Below are positions 1 through 8,353 of a stretch of DNA of 45,926 bases, in pieces. Location: assembly GCF_023614315.1 (NCBI RefSeq), contig NZ_CP095474.1, positions 3,162,156-3,208,081 on the forward strand, given 5' to 3'. Position 1 is the stretch's first letter; every line of letters begins with the position of its first letter. Made by a program: the position numbers and the translations under genes. Origin of the DNA: Streptomyces sudanensis (GTDB lineage: Bacteria > Actinomycetota > Actinomycetes > Streptomycetales > Streptomycetaceae). The notes under the pieces were generated by a model. The model saw nothing but the letters and a program-made list of their open reading frames with translations, searched no databases and was not told where the DNA came from.

Positions 1-801
1 AGGCCCCGGCCCAAGGACCGCAAACTGCTGCGCGAGGGACGGCTGCGCCGCTTCGTCCAGGACGCACTGCGCAAGAGGTGGTCGCCGGAGCAGATCTGCC
101 ACGCTCTGAGGATGGAGCATCCCGACGACGAGAGCATGCGGGTGAGCGTGGAGACGGTCTACCAGGCGCTGTATTTCCAGGCCCGCGGCGGCCTGAAGCG
201 GGAAGTGCAGGCCGCGATCCGTTCCGGCCGCACCCGCCGCAAACCACGCCGGGACCCCCAGCGGCGCACCCCGCGGTTCATCGACCCGATGGTGATGATC
301 AGTGACCGTCCCGCCGACGTCGAGGACCGGGCCGTGCCCGGACATTGGGAAGGCGACCTGATCATCGGTGCGGGCGGGCGCTCCGCGATCGCCACCCTGG
401 TCGAGCGCAGCACCCGGTACACCATGCTGGTCCACCTGCCGGGCGGCGCTCACGATGCCCAGACCGTCCGCGACGGCCTCGTCGCCACGATCCAGACCCT
501 GCCCGACCACCTGCGCGGCTCCCTCACCTGGGACCAGGGCAGCGAGATGGCACGCCACAAGCAGTTCACCATGGCCACCGGCATGCCCGTCTACTTCTGC
601 GACCCGGCCTCACCCTGGCAACGCGGCTCCAACGAGAACACCAACGGGCTGCTGCGGCAGTACTTCCCCAAGGGCACCGACCTGAGCCCGCACACCCCCG
701 AAGACCTCGAACACGTCGCCCAGGAACTCAACGGCCGCCCACGCAAGACGCTCGACTGGGATACCCCAGCCGAGCGTCTACGTGATCTACTCACCACCTG
801 A
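1..801 (+). CDS. IS30-family transposase, 5'-truncated by window edge
   Basis: The reading frame is open from the first base and ends at TGA 799-801, so 266 residues of the C-terminal part are visible. The DDE catalytic core is recognisable: [10 protein letters not shown] holds the first Asp, LTWDQGSEM the second, and the [17 protein letters not shown] region the final Glu, a signature typical of IS30 transposases. The start and the N-terminal helix-turn-helix lie outside the window. The catalytic residues look intact, so the copy may be functional. It lies beside the helicase/cold-shock cluster and marks the left side of the region as open to insertion. Confidence 0.93.
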   Translation, partial: RPRPKDRKLLREGRLRRFVQDALRKRWSPEQICHALRMEHPDDESMRVSVETVYQALYFQARGGLKREVQAAIRSGRTRRKPRRDPQRRTPRFIDPMVMISDRPADVEDRAVPGHWEGDLIIGAGGRSAIATLVERSTRYTMLVHLPGGAHDAQTVRDGLVATIQTLPDHLRGSLTWDQGSEMARHKQFTMATGMPVYFCDPASPWQRGSNENTNGLLRQYFPKGTDLSPHTPEDLEHVAQELNGRPRKTLDWDTPAERLRDLLTT

Positions 802-810
802 AACCAAGCG

Positions 811-835
811 GTGTTGCGACGACCCCTTGAACCCA
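811..835. repeat. Probable right end of the IS30-family element
   Basis: The stretch beginning GTGTTGCGACGACCCCTTGA lies 10 bp after the transposase stop codon, where an IS30 terminal inverted repeat is expected. The left end is outside the window, so the pairing cannot be checked. The boundaries are inferred from position only. Confidence 0.35.
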
Positions 836-888
836 AGAACGCCCGGCCGGGCCCTCGTCACTGCCGGGGCGCGGTCCGCGCCCGCGGG

Positions 889-1194
889 TCAGGCCGGCGC
901 GGGAGCGCCGAGCAGGGCGGACGCCTGCTGGAGCGGGGTGGCGTCCGAGGGCGTGTCCCCGGGAGCCGGCCGGCAGACGAAACCGAGGCGGGTCATGGCC
1001 CGTACGACCTCGCCGGTGCTGAAGTCGCGGCGGTCCTGGCCGGTGACGGCCTCGCCGACCTGCTTGACCGGGTACCGGCGGCGCCCGATGGTCACGGTCT
1101 CCCCGGTGACCGGTTCGGGCTTGACGCCTTTCATCGTCTCCAGCACGCCGATCTTCGTCAGGTGGAACGGGAAACGGGCGATGACGCAGCGCAT
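889..1194 (-). CDS. SCO5918-family conserved small protein
   Basis: This is a 101-aa protein starting MRCVIARFPFHLTKIGVLE, with the motif TGETVTIGRRRYPVKQVGE and then QDRRDFSTGEVVRAMTRLG. The pattern matches, from memory, a Streptomyces family often encoded beside DEAD-box helicase and cold-shock genes, which is exactly the arrangement here. The open frame extends upstream to 1380, but that extension is a Ser/Ala/Arg-rich shadow; ATG 1194 has a GTGAGG-type ribosome site just upstream and gives the family length. No catalytic function is known to me. The shared context suggests a role in cold-induced RNA metabolism, which is inference. The family assignment is fairly secure. Confidence 0.8.
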   Translation of the reverse strand: MRCVIARFPFHLTKIGVLETMKGVKPEPVTGETVTIGRRRYPVKQVGEAVTGQDRRDFSTGEVVRAMTRLGFVCRPAPGDTPSDATPLQQASALLGAPAPA

Positions 1195-1240
1195 GAGGGC
1201 CTCACAGGGGGAAGAGGAATCCGATAGGGGCGTTTCACCG

Positions 1241-1262
1241 GGAGGGGCGTACGGCCCCCTCC
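1241..1262 (-). terminator. Possible terminator after the helicase gene
   Basis: GGAGGGG at 1241-1247 can pair with CCCCTCC at 1256-1262 around a short loop. It lies between the helicase stop (1423) and the start of the SCO5918-like gene (1194), so it could end or attenuate leftward transcription. There is no U-tract, as is common in Streptomyces. Confidence 0.35.
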
Positions 1263-1321
1263 GCGACCGTGTGCGGAGTCCCGGACAGCCGCGGTACGGC
1301 GGGCGCCCGGGCCCGGTGGCC

Positions 1322-1352
1322 GCCGAGGAGGCCGAGGAGGCCGAGGAGGCCG
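1322..1352. repeat. GAGGAGGCC microsatellite
   Basis: The 9-bp unit GAGGAGGCC is repeated in tandem between the helicase and the SCO5918-like gene. No gene crosses it with confidence; it is probably a slipped-strand expansion. Confidence 0.5.
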
Positions 1353-1422
1353 CGCGGGGCCGCGTGCGGACCGCCGTCACCGACGACTCCCACGGGCTGG
1401 AGGGGTGCCGCCGGCCGGGGGC

Positions 1423-2934
1423 CTATGCCGCCGGGCCGAGGGCGGGCCGCCGGGGAGCACGGCGCGTCGCCGACGCGGGACGGCGGCGCCGCGAACGGGA
1501 GCCGGCACCGGCGCCGCGCACGGGGCGTTCGGCGGCGGGTGCCGTGATGACGACCGGGATGCCGGAGGGGGCCTGCGCGCCGGTGATGCGGCTCAGTTCG
1601 GCCTCGCCGGAGCGGACTTCGGTGACCCGCGGGCGGATGCCCGCGTCCGACATGAGGCGCCTGACGCCGCCGCGCTGGTTCGGGGTGACGAGGGTGACGA
1701 CGCTGCCGGACTCGCCCGCGCGGGCGGTGCGGCCGCCTCGGTGCAGGTAGTCCTTGTGGTCGGTCGGCGGGTCGACGTTGACGACGAGGTCGAGGTCGTC
1801 GACGTGGATGCCGCGGGCGGCGACGTTCGTCGCGACCAGCACCGTGACGTGGCCTTCCTTGAACTGGTTCAGCGTACGGGTGCGCTGCGGCTGGGACTTG
1901 CCGCCGTGCAGTGCGGCGGCCCGTACACCGCTGTCCAGCAGACTCCGGGTGAGCCGGTCCACGGCGTGCTTGGTGTCCAGGAACATGATCACGCGGCCGT
2001 CGCGCGCCGCGATCTGCGTCGTGGTGGCCTGCTTGTCGGCGCTGTGGACGTGCAGGACGTGGTGTTCCATCGTGGTGACCGCGCCGGCCGAGGGGTCCAC
2101 GGAGTGGACGACGGGGTCGGTCAGGTACCGGCGGACCAGCAGGTCGACGTTGCGGTCCAGGGTGGCGGAGAACAGCATCCGCTGCCCCTCGGTGCGCACC
2201 TGGTCGAGCAGGGCGGAGACCTGGGGCAGGAACCCCATGTCCGCCATCTGGTCGGCCTCGTCCAGGACGGTGACGTCCACCCGGTCCAGCCGGCAGTCGC
2301 CGCGGTCGATGAGGTCCTTGAGCCGGCCCGGGGTCGCGACGACGACCTCGGCACCGCTCCGCAGCGCACGCACCTGCCCGCCGATCGACACGCCGCCCAC
2401 GACGGTGGCCAGCCGCAGCCTCAGCGTCCGGGCGTACGGGGTGAGCGCGTCGGTCACCTGCTGCGCCAGTTCGCGGGTGGGGACGAGGACCAGGGCGAGC
2501 GGCTGCCGGGGCTCGGCGCGCCGCCCGGCGGTACGGGCCAGCAGGGCCAGCCCGAAGGCGAGCGTCTTGCCGGACCCGGTGCGGCCGCGGCCCAGGACGT
2601 CGCGGCCCGCGAGGGCGTTCGGCAGGGTCGCGCCCTGGATCGGGAACGGTACGGTCACGCCCTCGGCCCGGAGCGCGGCCAGCAACTGCTCGGGCATGTC
2701 GAGGTCGGCGAACGCCTCGACGGCGGGCAGCGCGGGGGTGATCGTCTCTGGGAGCGCGAACTCACCCCGCGCCGGGGTGCTCCGCCCGGGGCGGCCACCG
2801 GTGCGGCTGCCGGGGCGACCGGAGCCGGCGCCGGAGTCGCGGCGGGAGGGGGAGCGGCCGTTCGTACGGGCGCGGCCGTTCGTGCGGGCGCGGCCGTTCG
2901 TGCGGGTGCGGTCGTTCGTGCGTGTGCGGTTCAT
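1423..2934 (-). CDS. DEAD-box ATP-dependent RNA helicase
   Basis: This 503-aa RNA helicase has all the superfamily 2 motifs in order: Q motif FPIQGATLP, motif I GRGRTGSGKT, PTRELAQQ, TPGRL, motif II DEAD, SAT, TNVAARGIHVDDLD and HRGGRTARAG. The N-terminal 60 residues are basic and low in complexity, with repeated RTRTNG/RARTNG hexapeptides; the tail is Arg-rich, which would favour RNA binding. The start is ATG 2934, preceded by GAGGAAGG; the frame runs on to 3447 without coding character. The gene sits between a cold-shock protein gene and an SCO5918-like gene on the same strand, suggesting a cold-induced function. Its ribosome-binding site lies inside a predicted hairpin, listed separately. 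The family is certain; the substrate is unknown. Confidence 0.93.
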   Translation of the reverse strand: MNRTRTNDRTRTNGRARTNGRARTNGRSPSRRDSGAGSGRPGSRTGGRPGRSTPARGEFALPETITPALPAVEAFADLDMPEQLLAALRAEGVTVPFPIQGATLPNALAGRDVLGRGRTGSGKTLAFGLALLARTAGRRAEPRQPLALVLVPTRELAQQVTDALTPYARTLRLRLATVVGGVSIGGQVRALRSGAEVVVATPGRLKDLIDRGDCRLDRVDVTVLDEADQMADMGFLPQVSALLDQVRTEGQRMLFSATLDRNVDLLVRRYLTDPVVHSVDPSAGAVTTMEHHVLHVHSADKQATTTQIAARDGRVIMFLDTKHAVDRLTRSLLDSGVRAAALHGGKSQPQRTRTLNQFKEGHVTVLVATNVAARGIHVDDLDLVVNVDPPTDHKDYLHRGGRTARAGESGSVVTLVTPNQRGGVRRLMSDAGIRPRVTEVRSGEAELSRITGAQAPSGIPVVITAPAAERPVRGAGAGSRSRRRRPASATRRAPRRPALGPAA

Positions 2935-2935
2935 G

Positions 2936-2984
2936 GGAACCTTCCTCGATGCGGCACATATCAAGGAATTCCCGCATCGGAAAG
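2936..2984 (-). promoter_or_regulatory. Hairpin sequestering the helicase Shine-Dalgarno
   Basis: On the minus strand, CTTTCC-GATGCGG is followed by a 17-nt A/U-rich loop and then CCGCATC-GA-GGAAGG, directly before the helicase start codon. The 7-bp GATGCGG/CCGCATC stem is perfect, and CTTTCC pairs with GGAAGG (one G-U) after a 2-nt bulge. The GGAAGG half is the ribosome-binding site, so folding would hide it. This is what is seen; a thermosensor or helicase-autoregulation role is inference. Confidence 0.55.
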
Positions 2985-3208
2985 GCAGCGCGGAGAATCG
3001 CAAGAACGGGCCGAATGGAACCCGGAAGCGAATCCGGCCGGCAGGAGGAAATGCCGGGCGCAGGCGCTGAAGCGGGTCGTGTGGGGTGGGGGCGGAACCC
3101 GGGGAGGCCGGTGTGCAGCGGCCCGGGAAGTGTCGGCGTCCGGTGGGGCGCGGGCCCCCGGAATCATCCCGCGCGCGGCGCCGCGGGAAACGTGTGTGAA
3201 CGCGTACG

Positions 3209-3244
3209 GCCGGGGCCCGCACCCCGAAGGATGCGGGCCCCGGC
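3209..3244 (-). terminator. Terminator of the cold-shock gene
   Basis: A perfect 13-bp stem (3209-3221 with 3232-3244) with a 10-nt loop begins 20 bp downstream of the cold-shock stop codon. It is strongly GC-rich with no U-tract and should separate the cold-shock gene from the helicase. Confidence 0.8.
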
Positions 3245-3263
3245 TGCGTGGTGGCGCGTCGCG

Positions 3264-3467
3264 TCAGGCGGGAACGATGTTCTCGGCCGTCGGGCCCTTC
3301 TGGCCCTGCGCGATGTCGAAGCTCACCTTCTGGCCCTCCAGCAGCTCGCGGAAGCCCTGGGCGGCGATGTTCGAGTAGTGGGCGAACACGTCGGCGCCGC
3401 CGCCGTCCTGCTCGATGAAGCCGAAGCCCTTTTCCGCGTTGAACCACTTCACGGTGCCAGTAGCCAT
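3264..3467 (-). CDS. Cold-shock domain protein, CspA family
   Basis: This 67-aa single-domain nucleic-acid chaperone has RNP1 KGFGFIEQ and RNP2 VFAHYSN, beginning [18 protein letters not shown], the normal length and layout of the family. ATG 3467 is preceded by AAGGAGATATGAC, a very strong ribosome site; the in-frame extension to 3674 is leader. The leader is comparatively A/T-rich, as often seen in long cold-shock mRNA leaders that control translation. It lies upstream of the DEAD-box helicase on the same strand but is separated by a strong terminator, so the two are probably transcribed separately. Confidence 0.95.
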   Translation of the reverse strand: MATGTVKWFNAEKGFGFIEQDGGGADVFAHYSNIAAQGFRELLEGQKVSFDIAQGQKGPTAENIVPA

Positions 3468-4824
3468 GTCATATCTCCTTCGGGGTGCAACGGGTCCGCA
3501 CTGCGCGGACACCGTGTCGCCGCGATGATTACCCCGTCCGGAAAAAGACCGGAAATACATAAGCGATCCCGGCGGAACAAAAGCCCGCCGGGGTGCTCGA
3601 AGTTTTGGGAACCACAACTGCAACTGACATCGACAGTAGCACGTTGCGGCGCCCCGTGCGGGGCGGAAATTCACGCTCCGCCGCAGTGGAAAAAACCCTC
3701 ACCGCGCGGTCCGGTAAAACCTCGCCCGGCGGAGACAGATATCGGCTCGCCCCCGTGTGGTGTTTTCGGCAGGGTCCCCGCGGGCCGCCGGCCCGGGGGT
3801 TCGTCCTCGTCAGGCCGGTCGTGCCGCCCACCGGTGCAGGCCGCCGCGCCCCGCGCCCTGTCGGGTATCCACCGGGCTCCGAAACCGACCGCCGGTGTCC
3901 GTGCCGGTTGCCGCCGGGCGCCGGCATCACCGGAAACGAACACCGTTGGTGACGCTCACTCCCTGTGCGGTGCCCCTTCCCGGCCATCCCCTTCCCCGGT
4001 CATCCCTTTCCGGGGTCTCGCCGCACGCTCGCGCGGGTCGCAGTCGGAACCGGCGCCCCGGTGGCACGAAGCCCCTGTCGACCCGGCCCGCAGTCGCGGG
4101 GTCTCCCGGGAGCGGGAACGTACGCGCGGGTCTCGCCCGGGCCGGGGAGGTCGGTCGGTACCATGCCGTCCGGCCGGCTCCCCCGATCACCCGGTCGGCA
4201 GGGCGTGGACCGGGAAGCGGTCGTGAAACGGTCCGCATGGTCCCGCCGCCCGTCATGGCGACCCGTCTTCGCCGTCTCCCCGCCCCGTGTGCCGTCGGGC
4301 GCGGAGCGGACCGTCGTCCACAGGGAGGAGGGCGACTCGATCCGCCGCTTCGCCTCCGGACGGAAGTGGCGCAGGTGCCGGGCCGTCACCGGCCCGACCG
4401 TTGACCTCCGTTTCCGCGGCCTCCGCCACGCTGGTCGTCCCGAGGCGGCGTGCCCCGGCGCCACGACCGGGAACACGGGGACTTGTGTGTGGGCACCGGC
4501 CGGCCGAGAGGACCGCACCCGCCGGCCGGCGCCCCGGCCACGGACGGCAGGAAAGCTCCCGGGGGCCCGACGGGCTCGTGAGGACCGAGGGTGAGAAGGC
4601 ATCGAGTGCGGGGGCGCGCCCCGGGCCGGGACGTCGTGCCCTTCGCCCGGACCCCACGCGGTACGGCGTTGAGCCATCGTTCTCACGGATGGGCCCGAGA
4701 CGGACAGAGTGTTAACCCGGCGTCATTTCAGGCTTCCGAGGCCTCCACGGCAGACAACACCTCTTGAGCAGTGAGGAGGCTTCCCCGTCCTTCCGTCCAC
4801 CACCTTTCGCATGCCATGAGTATC
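3468..4824. other. Region without a convincing gene
   Basis: The first 200 bp or so (to about 3680) should hold the leader and promoter of the cold-shock gene and are visibly richer in A/T. The remainder has several overlapping open frames on both strands, but none has a recognisable motif, a good ribosome site or a consistent codon pattern. I see no RNA gene. Confidence 0.55.
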
Positions 4825-4843
4825 TGAGTATTGCCAATACTCA
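4825..4843. promoter_or_regulatory. 19-bp palindromic operator upstream of the methylase
   Basis: TGAGTATTGCCAATACTCA is a perfect palindrome about one central base. An extra direct half-site, TGAGTAT, lies at 4817-4823. It is 82 bp before the methylase start. The arrangement resembles operators of controller proteins in restriction-modification systems; the helix-turn-helix at the start of the methylase is an obvious candidate ligand. Binding is inference. Confidence 0.55.
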
Positions 4844-4925
4844 CTGGGTCCATAGGTGTTGACCGTCCTATGCTCACGTCTGATGAACGGTCCGCGGGGA
4901 CCACGTGGAAGGGTCGTGATGTGAC

Positions 4926-7313
4926 ATGAAGAACAACAGCGGTGGGCCTGACGGCGCCCGCCTCCTCACCCGTACGCAGATCGCGGACATGGCAGGGGTG
5001 ACACGAGCAGCGGTCACCACCTGGGAGAGACGGGCGGCGGATTTCCCCACCTCCCGGCGTACCGCGGGCCAGGACTACTTCTACGAGTCCGAGATCCTCG
5101 CCTGGCTCGACGGAAAGCGAGTGCCTTCGCACCGTCGGGCTCCGGGGGAGGACGAGCACACCACGTACGGAGACCGGGCACGCCGACGCGGTCTGCCCGC
5201 TCCCACCACCCAAGAGGACCCGACGGAGAACTCCGCCCAGTCCGGGTTCGCCCCGCGGGAGGAACCGGACCCGCGGGATGTCGAGACCGTACGCACGCTC
5301 ATGGGCCCCCTGGCCGAGAGGGTGGGAGGCGCGGACGAGGCGGTCGGCTATCTGAGCCTGCTGGCCGCCCTGTACTTCCTGCGGATGACGAGGCCTGCCG
5401 GCTGGCGAAGGGTGGAGGAGTACCCCACATCCGGCGAGGGTCTGAGGAGCAGTGGCGCGCTGCTCAGGCTCATCGGCTCGGAGGCGGATGCGGCCCTGTA
5501 CACCAGCGGGTCCCTGCCCGACATGCAGGAGGCCCTGTCCCGCCTCGAGCCCAGGCGGTTCGAGGACGTCGTGGAGGTCGTCCGACTGGTGGCCCGCCTT
5601 GGCCCTCACGCCTTCCAACTGATCGTCGAAGGCTATGAGGAGAAGACCCGGTTGGGCAGCCGGGAGTTCTTCACGCCGCTCCCGGTCGCGCATCTGATGG
5701 CGGAACTGGGACGGAACGCCAGGGCAACCGCCGCGAGCAGTGTGTACGACCCGTACGTCCGGGGCGGGGAACTCCTCGGTGCGGCCATCGACACGGCGGC
5801 GTGGGCGAGGGGCGGGCCGAACGCTGTCGGCTCTCCGCCGCCCGGGATGCTGGGACAGACGCCGAACCGGGCGACCCTGCCGCTCGCGAGCATGAACCTG
5901 GCACTGCGCGGAGCTCGGTTCGCCCTCCGGCTGAAGACCGGCGGGCGGCCCTGGGAGGAGGCGTGGCCGCGCGAACCGGTCGACCTGGTGCTCACCAACC
6001 CCCCCTTCAACATGAAGGACACTGTGCAGGAGACCGCGCGTTCCGGGGACTGGCCCTACGGTGCTCCTCCGGTGGGCAACGACAACCTGGCCTATGCGCA
6101 GTACGCCCTGTCGCTCCTGGCCGAGGGCGGACGCGCGGCGGTGGTCATGCCGAACAAGGCGGGCAATTCCGGTAACGCGGCGGAACTGGCGATTCGCCGG
6201 GCCTTCGTGGAGCAGGGCGTGGTGGAGTGCGTTGTCGCATTGCCCGACAAACTCTTCTCGGGAACCCCGGTTCCGGTGTGCGTCTGGCTCCTGCGGCATC
6301 CGGCCGATGCCGGGGACCACGTCCTGTTCCTGGACGCACGTGGCCTGGGCGCCGTGCGACGTGGCGGGCGGCGCGTTCTCACGTACGGCGATGTCCGCCG
6401 CGTCATCCACTCCTACCTGGCCAATCGCACGGGAGGGGGCAGCGCCACGCCGTACGGCTCCTCGGGAGCGATCGTGCCCGGCGCACGCGTCGACAGGGCG
6501 GCTCTGCGTGATGCCGACTACTCACTCAACCCCATCCACCACGTCGGCGGGTCCCCGGCACCGGACACCGGCACGGCAGGTGCCACGGAGGAGGACGCCT
6601 GGACCGGGGTCTCCACGCTGACGGAGCGGTGCCGGCTCCTCGACGAGCGCACGGCTGAGGTACGGGCCGGGCTGGAGACCGACCGGGTGCGTCGGGCGCG
6701 TCGGCGCAAGGTTGTCCTCGCGGAGCTGTGCGACATCCAGGCCGGGCCGTCACACGCCTTGCTGGCGCCGAGGGATCGGACGCCGCACGGCACCGTGCCG
6801 GTCGTCTCCCCCAAGCACCTGAGGGACGGAGAGGTGAGCGAGGGCGGTGACGAGCGTGTCTCCGCGGGACTCGCCGAACGGCTGAAGCGCTACCGACTCG
6901 AGGCAGACGACATCGTCTGCGTACGCACGGGTGTCATGAAGCCACCCGCCCTGGTGCGGGGGCACCAGACGGGATGGCTCATGAGCTCCAACGTGGTCAG
7001 GCTCCGCTGCCACGAGAGGGCTGAGGTCCTGCCCGGCTACCTGCTCGCCGTGCTGAGTCGCCCGGACGCCCTCGACTGGGTCAAGGACCGCGCGGCCGCC
7101 ACTGCCGCACCGTTCATCACCAAGGCGGTGCTGCAGAGCCAGGAAGTCCTGCTGCCGCCCCTCGACGTGCAGCGGGAGGTCGCCGAGCTGCTCGCCGTTC
7201 TCCGGGAGCGGTCCAGCGCCCACCGGGAGCTGGCGGGAGCGGTCGCCTCGGCCCAGAGACTGCTCGCCGAAGAGCTGACGGGCGTTCCGTCCGCCATCCG
7301 CCCCACCGTGTGA
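4926..7313 (+). CDS. Fused type I DNA methylase/specificity protein with N-terminal HTH
   Basis: This is a 795-aa protein. Residues about 14-60 resemble a helix-turn-helix (TRTQIADMAGVTRAAVTTWERR). Residues about 243-500 are an N6-adenine methylase of the HsdM type: SREFFTPLPVAHLMAEL, a motif I variant DPYVRGGELL near 273, and catalytic NPPF near 357. Residues about 590-780 are one HsdS-like target-recognition domain with the usual end LLPPLDVQREVAELLAVL. It therefore combines M and half an S subunit. No HsdR or other nuclease gene is adjacent, so it is an orphan methylase or part of an undescribed system. Motif I departs from the canonical DPxCGxGG, which could affect AdoMet binding. ATG 4926 follows GGAAGGG by 12 nt. 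A small membrane protein gene follows after 45 bp. Confidence 0.85.
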   Translation: MKNNSGGPDGARLLTRTQIADMAGVTRAAVTTWERRAADFPTSRRTAGQDYFYESEILAWLDGKRVPSHRRAPGEDEHTTYGDRARRRGLPAPTTQEDPTENSAQSGFAPREEPDPRDVETVRTLMGPLAERVGGADEAVGYLSLLAALYFLRMTRPAGWRRVEEYPTSGEGLRSSGALLRLIGSEADAALYTSGSLPDMQEALSRLEPRRFEDVVEVVRLVARLGPHAFQLIVEGYEEKTRLGSREFFTPLPVAHLMAELGRNARATAASSVYDPYVRGGELLGAAIDTAAWARGGPNAVGSPPPGMLGQTPNRATLPLASMNLALRGARFALRLKTGGRPWEEAWPREPVDLVLTNPPFNMKDTVQETARSGDWPYGAPPVGNDNLAYAQYALSLLAEGGRAAVVMPNKAGNSGNAAELAIRRAFVEQGVVECVVALPDKLFSGTPVPVCVWLLRHPADAGDHVLFLDARGLGAVRRGGRRVLTYGDVRRVIHSYLANRTGGGSATPYGSSGAIVPGARVDRAALRDADYSLNPIHHVGGSPAPDTGTAGATEEDAWTGVSTLTERCRLLDERTAEVRAGLETDRVRRARRRKVVLAELCDIQAGPSHALLAPRDRTPHGTVPVVSPKHLRDGEVSEGGDERVSAGLAERLKRYRLEADDIVCVRTGVMKPPALVRGHQTGWLMSSNVVRLRCHERAEVLPGYLLAVLSRPDALDWVKDRAAATAAPFITKAVLQSQEVLLPPLDVQREVAELLAVLRERSSAHRELAGAVASAQRLLAEELTGVPSAIRPTV

Positions 7314-7358
7314 CCTGCGCAGAGCGACCCACAGAGGCAACGAAAGGAACTCACGGTC

Positions 7359-7637
7359 ATGACCAGGTCCAATGCCGCGCACGCATCCCCGTCCGTCATC
7401 CGGGCGCTCTGGCTGCTCGTCATCGTCCTCTTCTCCACGCTGGTCGCCGTCTGCGTGGGCGCGCTGAAGCACGCGACCGGCACGCGCTTCGCTGACGTGG
7501 TTCTCTGCGCGGGCAACGCGTTCGGCGCGACGGCGGGGCTCTGCTTCGGCGCGGTGGGAGCAGTCGCGGTGCTTCGGAGCGGGACAGCGGGTAACGCCGA
7601 CCTCGACACGGTGGAGTCCGAGCGCCCCGTCCGGTGA
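7359..7637 (+). CDS. Small two-helix membrane protein downstream of the methylase
   Basis: This is a 92-aa protein with two hydrophobic segments, about residues 12-36 (IRALWLLVIVLFSTLVAVCV) and 47-72, joined by a short polar loop; the tail is acidic. I do not recognise the family. ATG 7359 has AACGAAAGGAACTCACGGTC upstream, giving an AAAGGA ribosome site. The 45-bp gap and shared strand suggest co-transcription with the methylase. If the pair is a defence unit this would be the membrane component, but that is only inference from position. Confidence 0.65.
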   Translation: MTRSNAAHASPSVIRALWLLVIVLFSTLVAVCVGALKHATGTRFADVVLCAGNAFGATAGLCFGAVGAVAVLRSGTAGNADLDTVESERPVR

Positions 7638-7698
7638 CCGGCGGCCGACGAGACTCGGCCCCTGCCGCGCTTGCCCACGGGAGATTCGGCAACGAACA

Positions 7699-7764
7699 AG
7701 GCCCCGGCCGCCGACCGGGGCCTTCCGCATGGAGCGGGTGACGGGAATCGAACCCGCGCTCTGA
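7699..7764. repeat. Left-most tRNA-Gly 3'-end copy (old att scar)
   Basis: Bases 7729-7764 are identical to the 3' end of the tRNA-Gly at 24804-24877 (minus sense), then diverge. They are preceded by a hairpin (AAGGCCCCGG with CCGGGGCCTT, 7699-7725) placed like the tRNA terminator hairpin seen in the other two copies but different in sequence. It is either the original chromosomal side of the tRNA or a scar of an older integration. Confidence 0.8.
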
Positions 7765-8092
7765 AAGAGGCTCAGTGATCTCGGGTCTGAGCTACGGCAT
7801 TCTCGAGCGGGGTAGCGGGCTGCTACCCGATCGCGGGGCACCGGCGTTGACCGTGACTGACCTCTGCATCCGGCACGGTCGTGGCACGAACCTCAGCCGA
7901 CGACGGTCAGCCACGACGGCGGGCGCGCCGACCGACCAGGCACGCGTGTGTGTTTCGCTGCACCCCCGCCGGCCTCAGCCGCGCTACTGGCTTGCGCCGT
8001 CGACCAGAGCAACCCGCGACGGCCGGCACCGTCACGACGGAGCGTGAGCTATCAGCTGGGGAATCACCGCCACCCATTTTGGCCGCCTAATT
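7765..8092. repeat. Element left-end module, copy A
   Basis: This non-coding stretch follows the first att scar and is similar over long runs to 12247-12420 (AGAGGCT...GTGATCT and CACCGGCGTTGACCGTGACT) and to 10663-10850 (GAACCTCAGCCGACGAC and CAGCTGGGGAATCACCG). I interpret it as the degenerate left terminus of an earlier integrative element. No gene is visible. Confidence 0.6.
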
Positions 8093-8353
8093 TCTGACCT
8101 GCTAAAACGTTCTCCGCGGCGGCACTGGTGGACGGTCTGGCGATATCCTCGTTCACCGCTGTTCATCGCTGTTCATCGCTGTTCACCGCTCCGAAGGGCA
8201 CGACCGGGGCGCGGTGCCAGAACATTGAGCAGGTGCCTGCGGGGGTGGGGAAGTCGGAGCGAGCGCGGATGCGTCTCCGGATCGCCGTCCCGGACTCGAT
8301 CGGAAAGTCGGCTTCGAGGACTCCCTCCGCTGCTCGATCAGTCCCCGCACCCG
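8093..8353. repeat. Short direct repeats beside copy A; no gene
   Basis: GCTGTTCATC-like 10-bp units occur about three and a half times at 8151-8190 (GTTCACCGCTGTTCATCGCT). Similar sequence recurs at 10098-10125 (CCGCTGTTGACCGCTGTTCT) next to the second att copy, so these may be integrase arm-type sites. The rest of the interval holds nothing recognisable. Confidence 0.45.

Noticed and set aside
3593-4686. Several overlapping frames on both strands
   Set aside because: No recognisable domain, inconsistent codon pattern and no good ribosome sites; treated as non-coding.
7729-7764. Possible second tRNA-Gly
   Set aside because: Only the 3' 36 nt match; no anticodon or 5' half follows, so it is an att fragment.
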